DNA of 64,000 bases from Holacanthus passer (taxonomy: Eukaryota > Chordata > Actinopteri > Pomacanthidae). The stretch spans positions 1,426,001 to 1,490,000 of the forward strand of contig JAFREQ010000039.1 in assembly GCA_025331565.1 (NCBI GenBank). Direction: 5' to 3'. The notes below the pieces were generated by a model, which worked only from the letters and a program-made list of their open reading frames with translations, searched no databases and was not told where the DNA came from. Both the position numbers and the translations under genes were made by a program. Each line of letters starts with the position of its first letter. The first letter of the stretch is position 1. Below, in pieces: positions 46,471-60,174 of the stretch.

Positions 46471-48282
46471 AGCCGCCTGCGTCTCTGCACTGGAAATTGC
46501 GGAGCTGTCCTCTTCTGGAGGTTCTGAAATGCATCATTCATCAGCTCTTCTGGGAAATGTTGACAGCTCACTGTGCTGCTGGGATCATTCATCCGGTACT
46601 AGATAATATCTTACTGCATGTTGAAAAATGGTGGAGTGATGAACATTTTAAAATCAAATAAGTGACGGAAACAGGGTTAAAACGGCAGGATGCTGCAGTC
46701 TGGCTCTGATGGAGCCACTAAAGAGCAGCAACAGAAGGATGCAACAGAGTAGAATGCTGTTCTTCAATGTTCCCTTTTCCAGCCAAGAATTCCATGTATG
46801 TAACACATCAGTGTCCCAGTGGCTCAAAGCAAGGCTGCCAGGTTGCCCCTTTTTATAGATTTCGATGGAATTATAAAGATGATTAAATAAAGTGAATGCA
46901 TTTGGAGGATTTTATCTGACATTTAGGAACTCTTTGTATTTCCCTTATGGAACATTATAAGCCTCACAAAAGCTTTCAGGTATTGCAAAATGATAATAAA
47001 CAGGACAACTTAACCAGCTATGGGGTGCAAACACATTTAGGCAAAGTCCCTGAAACCCAGCAGTATTCAGTGGAACAGTACCCTCCCCAGGTTTGGAGTA
47101 GGTCACTTAGTTTGTGATCATTTATTAAACACTAAACTATGTCAGAATATGCACCATGTGAGCATCATATCAGCACTCACAGCTAAAATAAATGATTTCA
47201 TCAATAGACTGTTTTCTCCAGATTCCTACAGATTTATTCAGACACACTGTGGGCTAACGTGACATATGAGAAATTAAAGATAGTGTCATGTTGGTGTCAT
47301 CATCAGGTTTGACTAAATGTGTTTAGTTCCACAGTGTCAGAATTGTGCAATATTTTTCTGATTTCATTTTCAAATTCTCTGATTTTTAGTTAATACTCCG
47401 AGGTTTTATTCAATACTCTCAGTTTCCCACAAACTCTGTGTGTGGCGTTCTCGTGATTTCTGGCATGTTCGGAGGTTTAGACATTGTTGCACCACATTTT
47501 TGCCAAGCCAGGGGGCTCCACAGGACTGCAGCACAGACAACAACATGACCGTGATCGTGTCCTTCCTGGCTTGGTGGTCTAGTCATATGCATACCATGTG
47601 TCCCATATGTCTTACCTATCTCTACCATGTCAAATGTTTCATACTATATTGTATATAGTTTATTGTAATATAATATTATATATTTATTTGTGCATTTAAT
47701 ATTATATACTATTACACAGTATATATGACTTTTGCAAGTTATGTGACTTTTTTCTGTTTTTAGTGTCCATTTCTAACCTCTGGTCGGGGAAAGATGAACC
47801 TTGCAGGCTCAAACTGGCACATTTACAATAACATTGAGAAAAAATTTAAAAAAAATCAAATGAAAGTAAAAAAGAATCATGTTTCAAAAAGCACAAATGC
47901 AAAGCAGGCAACAGTACTGTAATGATGATTCATGGATATATAGTGACATCATCTGAGAATGTCTGTCATTGGGAGTGCTTACCTGTGTCCTAGTAGACAG
48001 ACCTGTTTTCATTCATCTGCATTTCACAATCACTTTCAGTTCGTCACACACAAGTTCACCCTTTCACCCTGATGTCTGTGTGTGTGTGTGTCTGCACATG
48101 TGTAGAAGGTAAACGTCCTCTCCAGCTCACTCACCTCGGTACGTGGGGTGGAAGCTCTTTGCCCCCATAAGTCTCTTTCATCTTGTCCTGTTGTGTCCTG
48201 GAGGACTGTTACCGCTGAGCCCAGGACCTCCACCTGCAGGTCTGTTCGAAGGGTTTCTCTTCAGACCTCTAGACGTTTTAAG
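46471..48282. other. Divergent kiss2-gys2 intergenic region
   Basis: About 1.8 kb between the kiss2 promoter (-) and the gys2 start codon (+). It must hold the gys2 promoter and 5' UTR, whose positions I cannot fix. A short GT repeat is at about 48075-48091. No gene is visible. Confidence 0.5.
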
Positions 48283-50581
48283 ATGCCGTTGTCACGTTCT
48301 TTGTCCATGACGTCCTTGAGTGGGCTGCTGCCGGCCTGGGAGGAGGACGAGCTGCCAGTGGAGGATCTGCTGCTCTTTGAGGTGGCCTGGGAGGTCACCA
48401 ACAAAGGTATGATCACACGTGTAGTGATGATTTGATTTCTGACCGAAATTTGATGTTTGAACTGAGGTGACCACGCAGTAAGTATTAGTTTGCCTACAGA
48501 AGGCCTTCCAAATTATTGCACAATTATACAGTGCAAATGTTATATTTGACATATTATTATTTTAAACACAGACACGCTGTTCATTTTCATTTGTATAGTC
48601 TTCCTTTTGGATCAAAATCAGGCATACTGAAGTTTTAATTTGGCAGGAATTTCTCTTTGATTTCTCTAAAGATTTTTCTGATTGCACAATACAACTGAAA
48701 CACCTGACGAATCACTCTGTACAGAGCATTTTATTAAAAGTAATAGCAATAAAAGTAAGTCTAGTAATGCTTATAATGTGGCATCTTAAAAGTCTGTCTG
48801 GTTGGCAGTGTTGGTATTCTTTTGTGTAAAACCTCTTCGGCCCATAAAGAGCAAATATTGAAATCCAATGAACATAGAGCCAGAGTCTGCCCCGTCTGAA
48901 GAGCTAAACATTAAACTACAGATAAGTGGCAGAAGTTCGAACAGCTATTGCTTTGGCTGATGCGTCAATACCGAAATCAGTGGCACAAACATGAAAAATG
49001 TATTTGATGGTGAACAAAACAAACACCTTTGATGATGTAATGATCATCATTGTGTCCACAGGGTAGTGTTATCCTGCCTTGACTTTAACCTTGACTCTCA
49101 GAGGCTGAGGCAGAGACACAGATACCATATGACTGAGGACGCCGAGATCATGATTACTATGTGTAACATTCAGTTTTGGTGGCACATAAGGCCTGATATA
49201 ACCAATTTAAGGGTATGGTAGGAAGATTAACAAAATAATATAATTCATCATCAACTTTGTTCTGTTTTAAGGGGCCTGCTTTTTTTGTTATATGTATATA
49301 TGATTGACATTTGGAAAAATCTGTTTATCTGGTTGGTAATTCTATGTAATAATGTATCAACTTATCCCAGTCATTGTTCAATATCTGTAAAGTAGAAGGG
49401 ACTCACATGTCAACACTGGTTTATGTTTGAGCTCTCCGTCGGTTTAGTTGCTTCCATATCGGACTCTTAAATGTTTATACAGGAATATGAAGTAGTTGCA
49501 TTGTTGCATTGTTGCAACACAGCCTTTCTTTCCTGTCAACTTTGATTTTGACTCAGCCGCAGCACTTGCAGCTGTGAAATCTGCATGTCCAACACTTCAA
49601 ATCTGTGCAATCATCTCATTACCATAAACCAGAAAAAGTGAATATAAGTTTGTGAGTTTCTGTGCTTCTGTGCAGGACATGGTCATGTGTGTCAAACAGC
49701 TGAGAGGTTATCGGTCATTCTGCTGTTCTCTCTTTCTTATATAATGCCTGCTCTCTGATGCAATCGCACGTCACTATGGGCTCACTGATTGTTGATAGTC
49801 TTTCATACCAATATTTGTCTTTTCGTTGCCGTGTAAGAGACTGGGAAAAACATTTCCACGTGTTTTGGTCTGTTACAAAACAGAGTATTCTTTTCATCAC
49901 AAAATACACAAAATAGACCAGCGTCGCCTTCAGGATTACTGGAAACCTGTTTGAACATTTATATTTAAAGAGCTTTTTAAAATCACTTCCCCTCATAAGG
50001 AGAATGGGACACCACCAAGCTTTGATGTGCACATGTTGAAGCGCCTCAACATCACCCAAGGAGGGGATAAGCATAACAGCTACTTTTGCTGATGAGGACC
50101 AGGTGCTCTGCTGCATCTAATACAGGAAAAAAAATCTGGAAGCAGAAGCACCTCCTCCTCTCCCCGAAACTGTGTTGATGTCAAAGTTCAGATTGTCATT
50201 GCCTCTTGTTCCTGGCTGTCAGAAGCTGTCAGCCCTTTTGACCATCTGACCTTTGACCTTTACTGTTGTGTTAAGGTAGAACAGGGTCCAAAATGTAAAA
50301 CTCTTTCCTCTTTGTCAATTGTAATAATATTTAAATGCGTGACTTCAGAGCTGTCTTTTCCTTTTTCTGTGTGTGAACCTGCAGTTGGAGGAATCTACAC
50401 AGTGATTCAGACCAAAGCCAAGGTCACAGTGGATGAGTGGGGGGAGAACTACTATATGATGGGGCCCTACTTCGAACACAACTTTAAGACCCAGGTGGAG
50501 GGCTGTGAGCCACCAAACCCTGCCATCAGGAAGGCCATGGACGCTCTCATTAACAGCGGCTGCCAGGTGGAAGAGAGAGAG

Positions 50582-50625
<44 letters not shown>

Positions 50626-52738
50626 TGTGTGTGTGTGTGTGTGTTTGTATTTGTAATATTTAAGAGTTGGTGACTTCCTCAGGTGATATAAACTGATATA
50701 CACAAGTTCAAAATCATCTTTATTAGTAGTACTACTGGTATTATAACTAGGTCTACACCTAATACCCCCATACCACTACTGCTAACTTTACAACTACTTC
50801 AACTGTACTAGTACTACTACAACTACTGCTATATAATACCAATACTAACACTACTGCTACTGCCACTAGGCTAATAATACTAATAATAATCAACAGATAA
50901 TCAGTGTCTTCTCTCAGTAAGTGCAGTGCATGGGTCTTATCAGCAGAAAGCATTTATCGAGCTGGTGTTTTTTTTAATGATTTTTCCTTTTTTTTCTTTT
51001 CCAACAACTCTACAATTTCATTTAGCGACATACATTCACATACCAATGGAACAGCCATGTGGGGCAATTTTGGGGTTCAGTATCTTGCCCAAGGACACCT
51101 CGACACATAGACTGCAGGGGCCAGGGATCGAACCACCAACCTTCGGATTGGTGGACAACCGCTCGACCTCCTGAGCTACAGCCGCCCCATTACAATATTA
51201 TTCATACATATATTGTTACATAGTTTGCATAAATACAATATCAAGGTTAGTTGCTAACCTCACGGCAGTAAGACAGACTCTCACTAACTAACAACGGACT
51301 GAGGTGTGATGCAGTCTAGCTCTATCCACCAATCACCACTAGATGGCAGTCACACACACACACGCACACAGTGTGTGTTTTCGTCAGCAGCTGTGTGTGA
51401 ACAAGAAGTTGCTCATATGCACTCTGAGCACAGTTTGTATGTTCATGGGTTCACAGTGCCCACGCAAACTGAAATTTTGCGCGGGAAAATCGATTTCTAA
51501 AACACATCTCTCGATGGGTTTCCTTTGCTGATGTTGATTCTGCAGGTTCATTTTGGCCGCTGGCTGATTGAGGGTAGCCCTTATGTGATCCTGTTTGACA
51601 TTGGCTCTGCAGCCTGGAACCTGGACCGTTGGAAGGGGGACCTGTGGGAGACCTGCAACATCGGCCTGCCCTACCAGGACAGAGAGGCCAACGACTCGCT
51701 CATCCTGGGCTCCCTGATCGCCTGGTTCTTCAAAGAGGTCAGCTGGTGTTCAGCCTGCGGAATTTCAATTTCATAGCTTTAAGTTAGTTAAAGTACAATG
51801 GGAACTGATGTAAATACTGCTGTTTTCCAGTTAACAGATCAGCTGGGAGACAAGCCCAATGTCATTGGTCATTTCCATGAGTGGCAAGCAGGTCCAGGGC
51901 TTATTCTCTCTCGCTTTCGCAAGATTCCCATGGCCACGGTCTTCACTACACACGCCACCTTGCTGGGACGATACCTCTGCGCTGGGAATGCAGACTTTTA
52001 CAACAACCTGGACAAGGTGAGAGGTCAGGAGGGTTGGCCACACATTACACAGACACAAGCACATACTGCTGAAAACTGTCAAATGTGGACAGAAATCAGG
52101 TGATTGCCACAATATTACTGCAGGTAACAATGTACATCCTGCATTATTTTCTCACCTGGAGGCCATGTTTTGCAGAGGGACTTGGAGTCAGAGGAGCTTT
52201 ATCCTTTCTGTTGACATTGTGCTTACATTGTGCATATTCCTAAATGATTCCCTTTTAGCTGAATAACAAGCTAATAAACAAACTGATGAACATCAATCGG
52301 TGAAACATTTCCAGCACACAGTTACTAGTTAATTGTTGGTTTTCCAAGGAAATACAAGGAAGCCGTCACATGTATCTGCTGTGGCCACTGTGCTCGCAGG
52401 TATTTTAGGTGACAGGGTACACACACGATTAATAGTTGTTTAAGATAGAGCACTTAGATCTGAGGAAACATTTTTAGAGTGAGGTCATGTTTAACTCTTG
52501 TCTCCATATTTACTGGAGCAGCTCACTTGTTGTAACAAGATCTGGCTGTGATAGGCCAACACTCCCGTAAGCCATAAGATCTCCTTGGTAAAACAGTCAT
52601 TTTTAAAATCACATGCAAAATGATTAATTGAGTAAATTTGAGCAATGGATAGAGCAAGAGCAATCTGGAGGTTCTTTTTGATGAGACTTTTTCTTGTATT
52701 CACATAAAAACCCTTAAAAATTTTGAACATTTACGTAT

Positions 52739-52775
<37 letters not shown>

Positions 52776-55700
52776 CTTTACTTATGTCACTTCTGGGGAA
52801 TTTACATAGACTTACATTCATTTCCTGGAGACTAACCTGAAGGACTACCTGACCTTAACCTAACCCTAACCTTAACCTAACAATAACCTTAACCTAACCC
52901 TAACCTTAACCTAACAATAACCTTAACCTAACCCTAACCTTAACTGTTGACCTAAAAATCACAGTGTTCCAAATTGAGGACACCACTTTTTGTCCCCAAT
53001 TGCACCGCTGTCCTGAATCAACTGGTCTTGAGTCTAGTGTATATCCCCAATTTGGACATAAGCGAACCCACACACACACACACACACACAAACACACACA
53101 TACAGGTGTTTCTGTTCCCTCAGATTCATTTTCACATTCAAAGTTTCAGGCTGGAAAGCACAATCTTTTACCGCCACTTAGCGCATCATTAGTAATGTTG
53201 AGTTGTGTGTGGAGGGGTCAGTGTGATGTTTGTAATTGGCTCTTCGCCGCTCACATCCTAAAGGTCAGCATGGCGCTAAAGGCCACTCACTGGCTGACTG
53301 GATCATTGACAGACAAGGTGTTTGTAACCATCAGCCAGTCCAGAGGAACTTCATCTGTTCTATCGATAGAATCACGTCAATATGCATTTTCAGCTTTGTT
53401 GATTGTTGACACACAAAGTAGCCAGGACAGAGGAAACAAAGAACTGTATTCAGTCTTGAAAATAAATACTAGCAATAAAATCCAAATAAATTGTTTAAGT
53501 AGTAAATCAGTTGAATGTTGTTTTGTTTTTTCAATGTGGGATTTAGGTGTATCTCCTATGCTCCTCAAATTTGACTATATGTACAGTATATGCAGAATAT
53601 AATTAAATCATTTTGAAGTTTAATAAGCGGTGTGATGCCAAAGTTGTAGTTTGAGTGACATCCATGTGTTCATCCATGTTATGTCATTTCCTGTTAGTAA
53701 ACACATTTTTTTACATGCTCCACTCACCTTTAGACTCTCACACAATTATACAAACACACACACATGGCATCAGTGCAAAACCTGTTTCACTCACGTATCA
53801 GTCTTTATTGTGTCTGTCTGTGACATACTGGAAGTCAAATTTCCCATGCTGGACATCAAAGATTTAACAATATAGAATTGGGTTTAATTTGGTTATTAAC
53901 CAACGTTAATTTAATTTCCAACTGGTCCAGAAAGATTATGATGCTATGGTAGCAGAGTAAAACTATAGGAACATTAGTAGAATGTTCATAAAAACTGTTT
54001 TGAATGAATTGAACAGTTTTAACCATTTATTCATCATTGTGACACGTTGCAACAGTAACATTTCTATTTGACCTACTTTGGTCCAACTATATTTTTAAAG
54101 AGACAAGGACCAATAAAGTTCCACTGTACGTAAGTGCAATAGCGACATCATTTTGAGAGGGGGAATCTGCATTTACTGTGATAAAGCTACAGAGTGGCCC
54201 TGTCAGATCATGGCCCTCGTGCTGCTGCACTGCATCACTGTCTGTATTTCAGCCAATGGTGAGTAAAATGTAGTAGGGACACAGTTCATGTGCAGTTACA
54301 GAGCAACTCCTTTTCTGCATCACTACACAAAGACATTTGATAGCATTTTAGTATCTTTATGTTGTAAATTTAGGTTGTAAAATATCACAGTAATAAGACT
54401 TAAGACTGATACTTACCACACCAAAAAAACATCAGCACAAATATTAGAAGTGTCTTTAATGCTATCCCATCCTGACTCCTCCAGCAAGACACAGTCTATA
54501 AAATCTGTATAATTCTATATTTTACCAACATTAAAAATGAGAATATCTGAAATAATTGCTGCTCACGCTGTATTGACCTGCCCCCTGTTTGTGTGTGTGT
54601 GTGTGAGTGTAGTTCAACATCGACAAGGAGGCGGGTGAGAGGCAAATCTACCATCGTTACTGCCTGGAGCGAGCAGCGGTCCACTGTGCTCATGTCTTCA
54701 CCACAGTCTCCCAGATCACCGCTGTGGAAGCCAACCACATGGTTCACAGGAAGCCAGGTGGGGAAGCTTGTCACCGTTTTGTTTTAAGGACGGTGACAAC
54801 TCGCAGTTGCTCTTTTCATCTGAGTAAAACAAAACCACCAGCCAGATTAGGACAGAGGACAGAGGACAGAGGGCGAAGTCAGAGATTTTTCCCTTTCTTG
54901 TCCTCCAGCACCATTATAAGGACAAACTTGATGACCTAACTGGCCATTAAAGCTCTCCTACTGTTGTGTTGATGCTACAGATGTGGTGACCCCGAACGGT
55001 CTGAATGTGAAGAAGTTCTCAGCCATGCACGAGTTTCAGAACCTGCACTCCACCAGCAAGGCTCGCATCCAGGAGTTTGTCAGAGGACACTTCTATGGGT
55101 GGGTGGGGTTTATGAATGTAGTTCTGATCCATCCCATGTAGAGGTAACTCAGTGTTTGGTTTTTGGCAAATTTGGCTTTTCTCATTACTGAAGAGAGTCT
55201 TTCATAGATCGACAGATAGATGTACTTTATTTGTCCCAAACTGGCAAATTCTTTTGATGGAGCAGCTACAGTTGAGACAAAGTTAGTTCAGAAAAAGATT
55301 CATTCTTGACGGGAGAGTTGCTCCCTTTAAACCTGATTGTAATTCTTGTCTTTTTGGCAGTCATCTGGACTTCAACCTGGAAAAAACCCTGTTCTTCTTC
55401 ATTGCTGGACGCTATGAGTTTTCCAACAAGGGAGCTGATATTTTCCTTGAGTCACTATCAAGACTCAACTACCTACTGCGGGTCAGGTCCTTTAGTTCTC
55501 TGCATTCAGTAACTCATTGCTATATGATCAAATGTGTGAAGGTTGCAAACAGTACACCTTCAACAGAATTATATTAGAAATGCATAAATATATAAATATT
55601 ATTAAATGATATTATTATAATAAAAATCATTCATTATTCATCACTTATTCATCCTGTTCCTCACTCTATCCACAGGTTCACAGAAATGATGTGACAGTGG

Positions 55701-58700
55701 TAGTTTTCTTTATCATGCCAGCTAAAACCAACAACTTCAACGTGGAGTCACTGAAGGGGCAGGCGGTACGCAAACAGCTCTGGTATGCCCTGATGTGCTT
55801 TACATACTGCCAACATAATCAGATGACATGCAGTACATGCACATTTTTACATTACACATAAAATCTGTAACACCCCGATCCACTTTGAGTCATGCTCATG
55901 ATGGAGGCAGCATTCCAACCTAGTAGCGTTTGTGCTTGAACCTAATCAAAACTTACCCACAGCAGTGGCAGAAATAGATCATATAAACCTCCTCTGGTTT
56001 GGGGATCCTACTGGCAACCTTCCAGTCCCAAGCCAGTCTGTTGTTGATCTAGGCTTACAGCATGGTCTCTCAAACTCAAGGCCACTCATGTCATCCTAAT
56101 AGAAAATTCATGATTGCTGCCTCAGTTTCCCATTTTAATATCATTGTTGTGAAATCCTCAGCACATGAATTTGGGTTTGGCTCACAAATGCAGGTGAAGT
56201 TCATGAGTTGGGGGTTAAAGATAAATTCTTAAAGAAGGTTTCCATTTGACTTTTACAGGGATACAGCTCACACTGTGAAGGAGAAGTTCGGCAAGAAACT
56301 GTATGATGCTCTGTTAAAGTAAGTGTATGGACACTGTAAGTGAACCCTGAGCTTTATTGATTTTACACTTCCCAATTTGCTGTGTGTTGCAGTAGTGCCG
56401 ATTCTCTGTGATGAATGGAGACCATGCATGTTTTATGTTCTGTGTTTTATTGTTTCTTCATCCTCAGAGGGCAGATCCCTGACATGAACTCCATTTTGGA
56501 CCGAGACGACTTCACCATTATGAAGAGAGCTATCTACGCCACTCAGGTACTGGAGCCTTTCTCTCATTATTCTGTTTACAGTAAAAAAAACTACTGGTAT
56601 CATTTTCAGTTGTTTTTCATTGTCTTCTATCTGTTTTAACACTGAGACATGACAAAACATAAGTGAAATGGACAGAACATCAGCTGTCAGTCCTTTCTAA
56701 CTCTGAATTTTTTTTGCCCTCTGTGCAATGTGCACACCCTTAGTCACCCATCCAGTACAGTGCACACAGCAGAGTGCACATAGCAGCTTTATTATATTTT
56801 GTCTGGAGCCCCAGATGGATGCCCCAGAGTACCTACTGCACATGCAAAAGTTCTACCCGGCCCTGGTGTTCTGATACCACACAGCCGGCATCTGGCTTTA
56901 GCCTGAGGCTAGTTCATTAGCTGGCATTTAACTAGTAAATGACAAAAGAGGAGTGCTGACTGGACAGTCTGTTAGTACAATTAACTGCATGGCAAACCAT
57001 ATTATATTTCCAGTATTTGCATTGAAAATTAGCCCAAAAGGGAAAAAAACCCACCACAAACAGCTGGAATTCATTGACTGAATGAGCTCCGTGTTCAGAG
57101 CTAACAGCCAGACAGCTGTCAATCAAAAAAGCTGCGCTCTTAATTATGCACAATTTTAGACTTGGCATATTTTAAAGCGTTATGTAAAAATCCCTGAATT
57201 TCCCCTATGGGGGATCAATAAAGAATTATCTTAAATTTACCTCCCGTACACTTGTCATGAAGGAGAAATAAGCTATAGAAAACAAACCTGTTTTTTGTAC
57301 CAAGCTGTAAACATGTTTATTTATGGTGTAAATTTGGGCATTTTAACATGGGAGTCAAAAGCAATCGACTCCCTTTTGGAGCCAGCCCCAAGTGGCCATT
57401 CAAGGAACTGCAGTTTTTGGCACTTATGGCACATACTGTATTTCAGCCACGGAGGTTGTCGCTTCATTTGGTCCCATATTTAGGTTTATTGTTCAGCAGT
57501 GACCTCTAGTGACCATAGTAATTATGATAAGGGCAAAGGAGGAAGCCAGGTGATGTAGTATAAAGAGTCTGTGTACATAAGAGGCTGTGATGGTCAGACA
57601 TTCATCAGACTTTCATCCGGATGACTGCAGTTACTGTCCTATGTGAAGCCAAAAATTAACACTGACTAGTTGTAACTTATCTTAACTTGTGTCATCTATG
57701 TATGTCATGTAACTATTAGAATTACAGTATATTATAGATATATATAAAAACACAGTCTCCTTGTTCATCTCAGCGAGGCCACACTCCAGGCTCAAATTTT
57801 ACCCTAGTTTGTAAATAGCATCTAAGAGATACCACTGGTTGCTGAGTAGTATGCAGATAATTTTGGTTTTATTTCACTAGGTTTTGAGATATGAGATTTT
57901 TTTTTTGTATAGTGGATGTGAATTTCATTTGTAGTGATAAAAGTACTTAAAAATCTCCTTATGTGTGTCTCTTACTCCACAGTTACTTTGGATAATAGAG
58001 CTCACTGTAAACAGGTTTAACTGGAACTACTTTCTAACAAAGAAATATGACCTGATTGATAACTGTTGATTTTTTGTGTAATGCCAGATGCATTTGCACA
58101 ATATAAAATAATAAACAATTCTAAATCAGGTTTCTTGTGGCTTTAAGGTTTGGATCCTCTCCATCATTGCACAGTTGCAGTGTAAAAAAAGAGAGAAAAG
58201 AGAGAGAAGAGAAAAAAAAGAAGCAAATGTGGTAAAATATAAATCTCCACCAGCACACTCTCATGTCCTCAGCTCTAGTTTTATGAATGGATAAGGCATT
58301 TCCCCGGGAGTGATCGATGTGAGTGATGGCCCTTGCTTGAGATGAATTATATAATGACACCAGGGGGTTTCCCCTGAGCGAAAAGCATGAATGAACATCA
58401 CAGATGCAAGCAAGCTGAGTGTGAGTTAATTACCTTCCTCTACCCGAGCTCATCGGTCAACAGGCCGGCTGTATCGAGCTGATGTATGTTACAACCAGTG
58501 GTGGAGGAAATATTTAGATTCTTTACTTAAGTAAAAGTACGAATACCACACTGTAAAATACTTTGTTACAAATAAAAGTCCTGAAAAAAACCTGAACATT
58601 ATTAAAAATAAATTCTTAAAATGATTGCTAAGAAAAGCAGTAACTTCTCACATTTGTCAAACTGGAACCATGAAATGTTTTTACATGAAAAATGACAAAT

Positions 58701-60134
58701 GATTATCAAAATATTTGTCAATTCATTTCCTATCAGTCGACGAATTAGTCAATCATCTAATCATTTCAACTGTACTACTGGGTAGTTACATTTATAACAA
58801 AACATATTTTATATGATCTTCATTTGTTTTGTATGAAAATTGTAATTTGTAAAGTAACTAGTACCTAAAGCTGCCAGAGTAGAGAGAAAAGAAGTAGAAC
58901 GTGGTATGAAAAGAAAAGACTTAAGTAGAGTACAAGTACCTCAAATTTGTTGAGTAAATGTACTTAGTTACATTCTACCACTAGTTATAGCACAGTATTA
59001 CAAGCAAAATAGAAAGGTCTTTCTCAATTAAATTCATTGATGCCAATATCAATATTTTAGTGGTGGGAAAAGAGTGAGACTGGTATCGACTGCAAGTGTG
59101 TGGAGAGTGATGGAACAGAGACTCATCCTGGCTGAAGTGCGCTAGTCATTATTTCTCTCTTTGTCATTTTTCAAGCGTAGTCCTCCACATTTTCCACGGA
59201 CCCCCACTTTTCAATTGCAGCTTTCTTTTTTCCACAGAAATGGATGCAAAGTAGAGTATTCTCTCTGACTGTCCTCCTTAAATAGAAACACATTTCAAGA
59301 CTTTTAATACCAACAATTGATAAGATTGTCACACTTCAGGTTGTAGTTATTCATATTTCAGCTGTTGAAGAGTTGCTTCTCCCAAATTATACTTTCAATT
59401 AATTTGTGGTGTTGCAGCATTGAAAAAGAACGTAAAAATTATAAAGCATAATTTTCTTACTTTTTTACCTGAAGCAATGTCCTAGATTTCCTCCTAGATA
59501 CTCCAAAGACTTCACTGTGAGCAGTGACTACTTTCTACTAAAGATATATATGTCCATTGTAGTACCACAGACATGTCCGTTTGTGTTGTCTATATTAGTT
59601 AGAGATAATTAGTCTTACCCATACAGCTCACATGACAATACTGGGGTTGAAGGTGTCCTCATTATTTTAGAATAATTACATCCCAGGAATTTCAGGATTT
59701 CATATTAGATGACTTGATAATATTTTAGTATAGCAAAAATTAAAACTACTGTTTAAAGTGGGGAAAAATGTGTTAATATGTTTTTCAGCATATCTTTTGC
59801 TATTTAATTAGCTATTACTGTGTGCAGTGTGTGTGTGTGTGTGTGCGGGTTCGCTTATGTCCAAATTGGGGATATACACTAGACTCAAGACCAGTTGATT
59901 TGACAGCGGTGCAATTGGGGACAAAAAGTGGTGTCCTCAATTTGGAAAACTATGATTTTTAGGTCAACAGTTCAGGTTATTGTTAAGTTAAGGTTATTGT
60001 TAAGTTAAGGTTATTGTTATGTTAGGGTTAGGGTTAGGTTAGGGTTAGGGTTAGGTTAGGGTCAGGTAGTCCTTCAGGTTAGTCTCCAGGAAATGAATAT
60101 AAGTCTATGTAAATTCTCCAAAAGTGACGTAAGT

Positions 60135-60174
<40 letters not shown>

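Noticed and set aside
48148..48282. Possible 45-residue N-terminal extension of gys2
   Set aside because: The extension has no family similarity. The regulatory serine segment typical of the GYS2 N-terminus starts at the ATG at 48283.
51110..51190. Possible functional tRNA gene on the - strand
   Set aside because: A and B boxes are present, but the sequence does not fold as a clean tRNA by eye and continues into a SINE body.
52854..52945. Chromosome end or ancient telomere fusion
   Set aside because: The telomere-like repeats are short, degenerate and part of a repeated unit also found inverted at 59827-60170, so they belong to a dispersed element.
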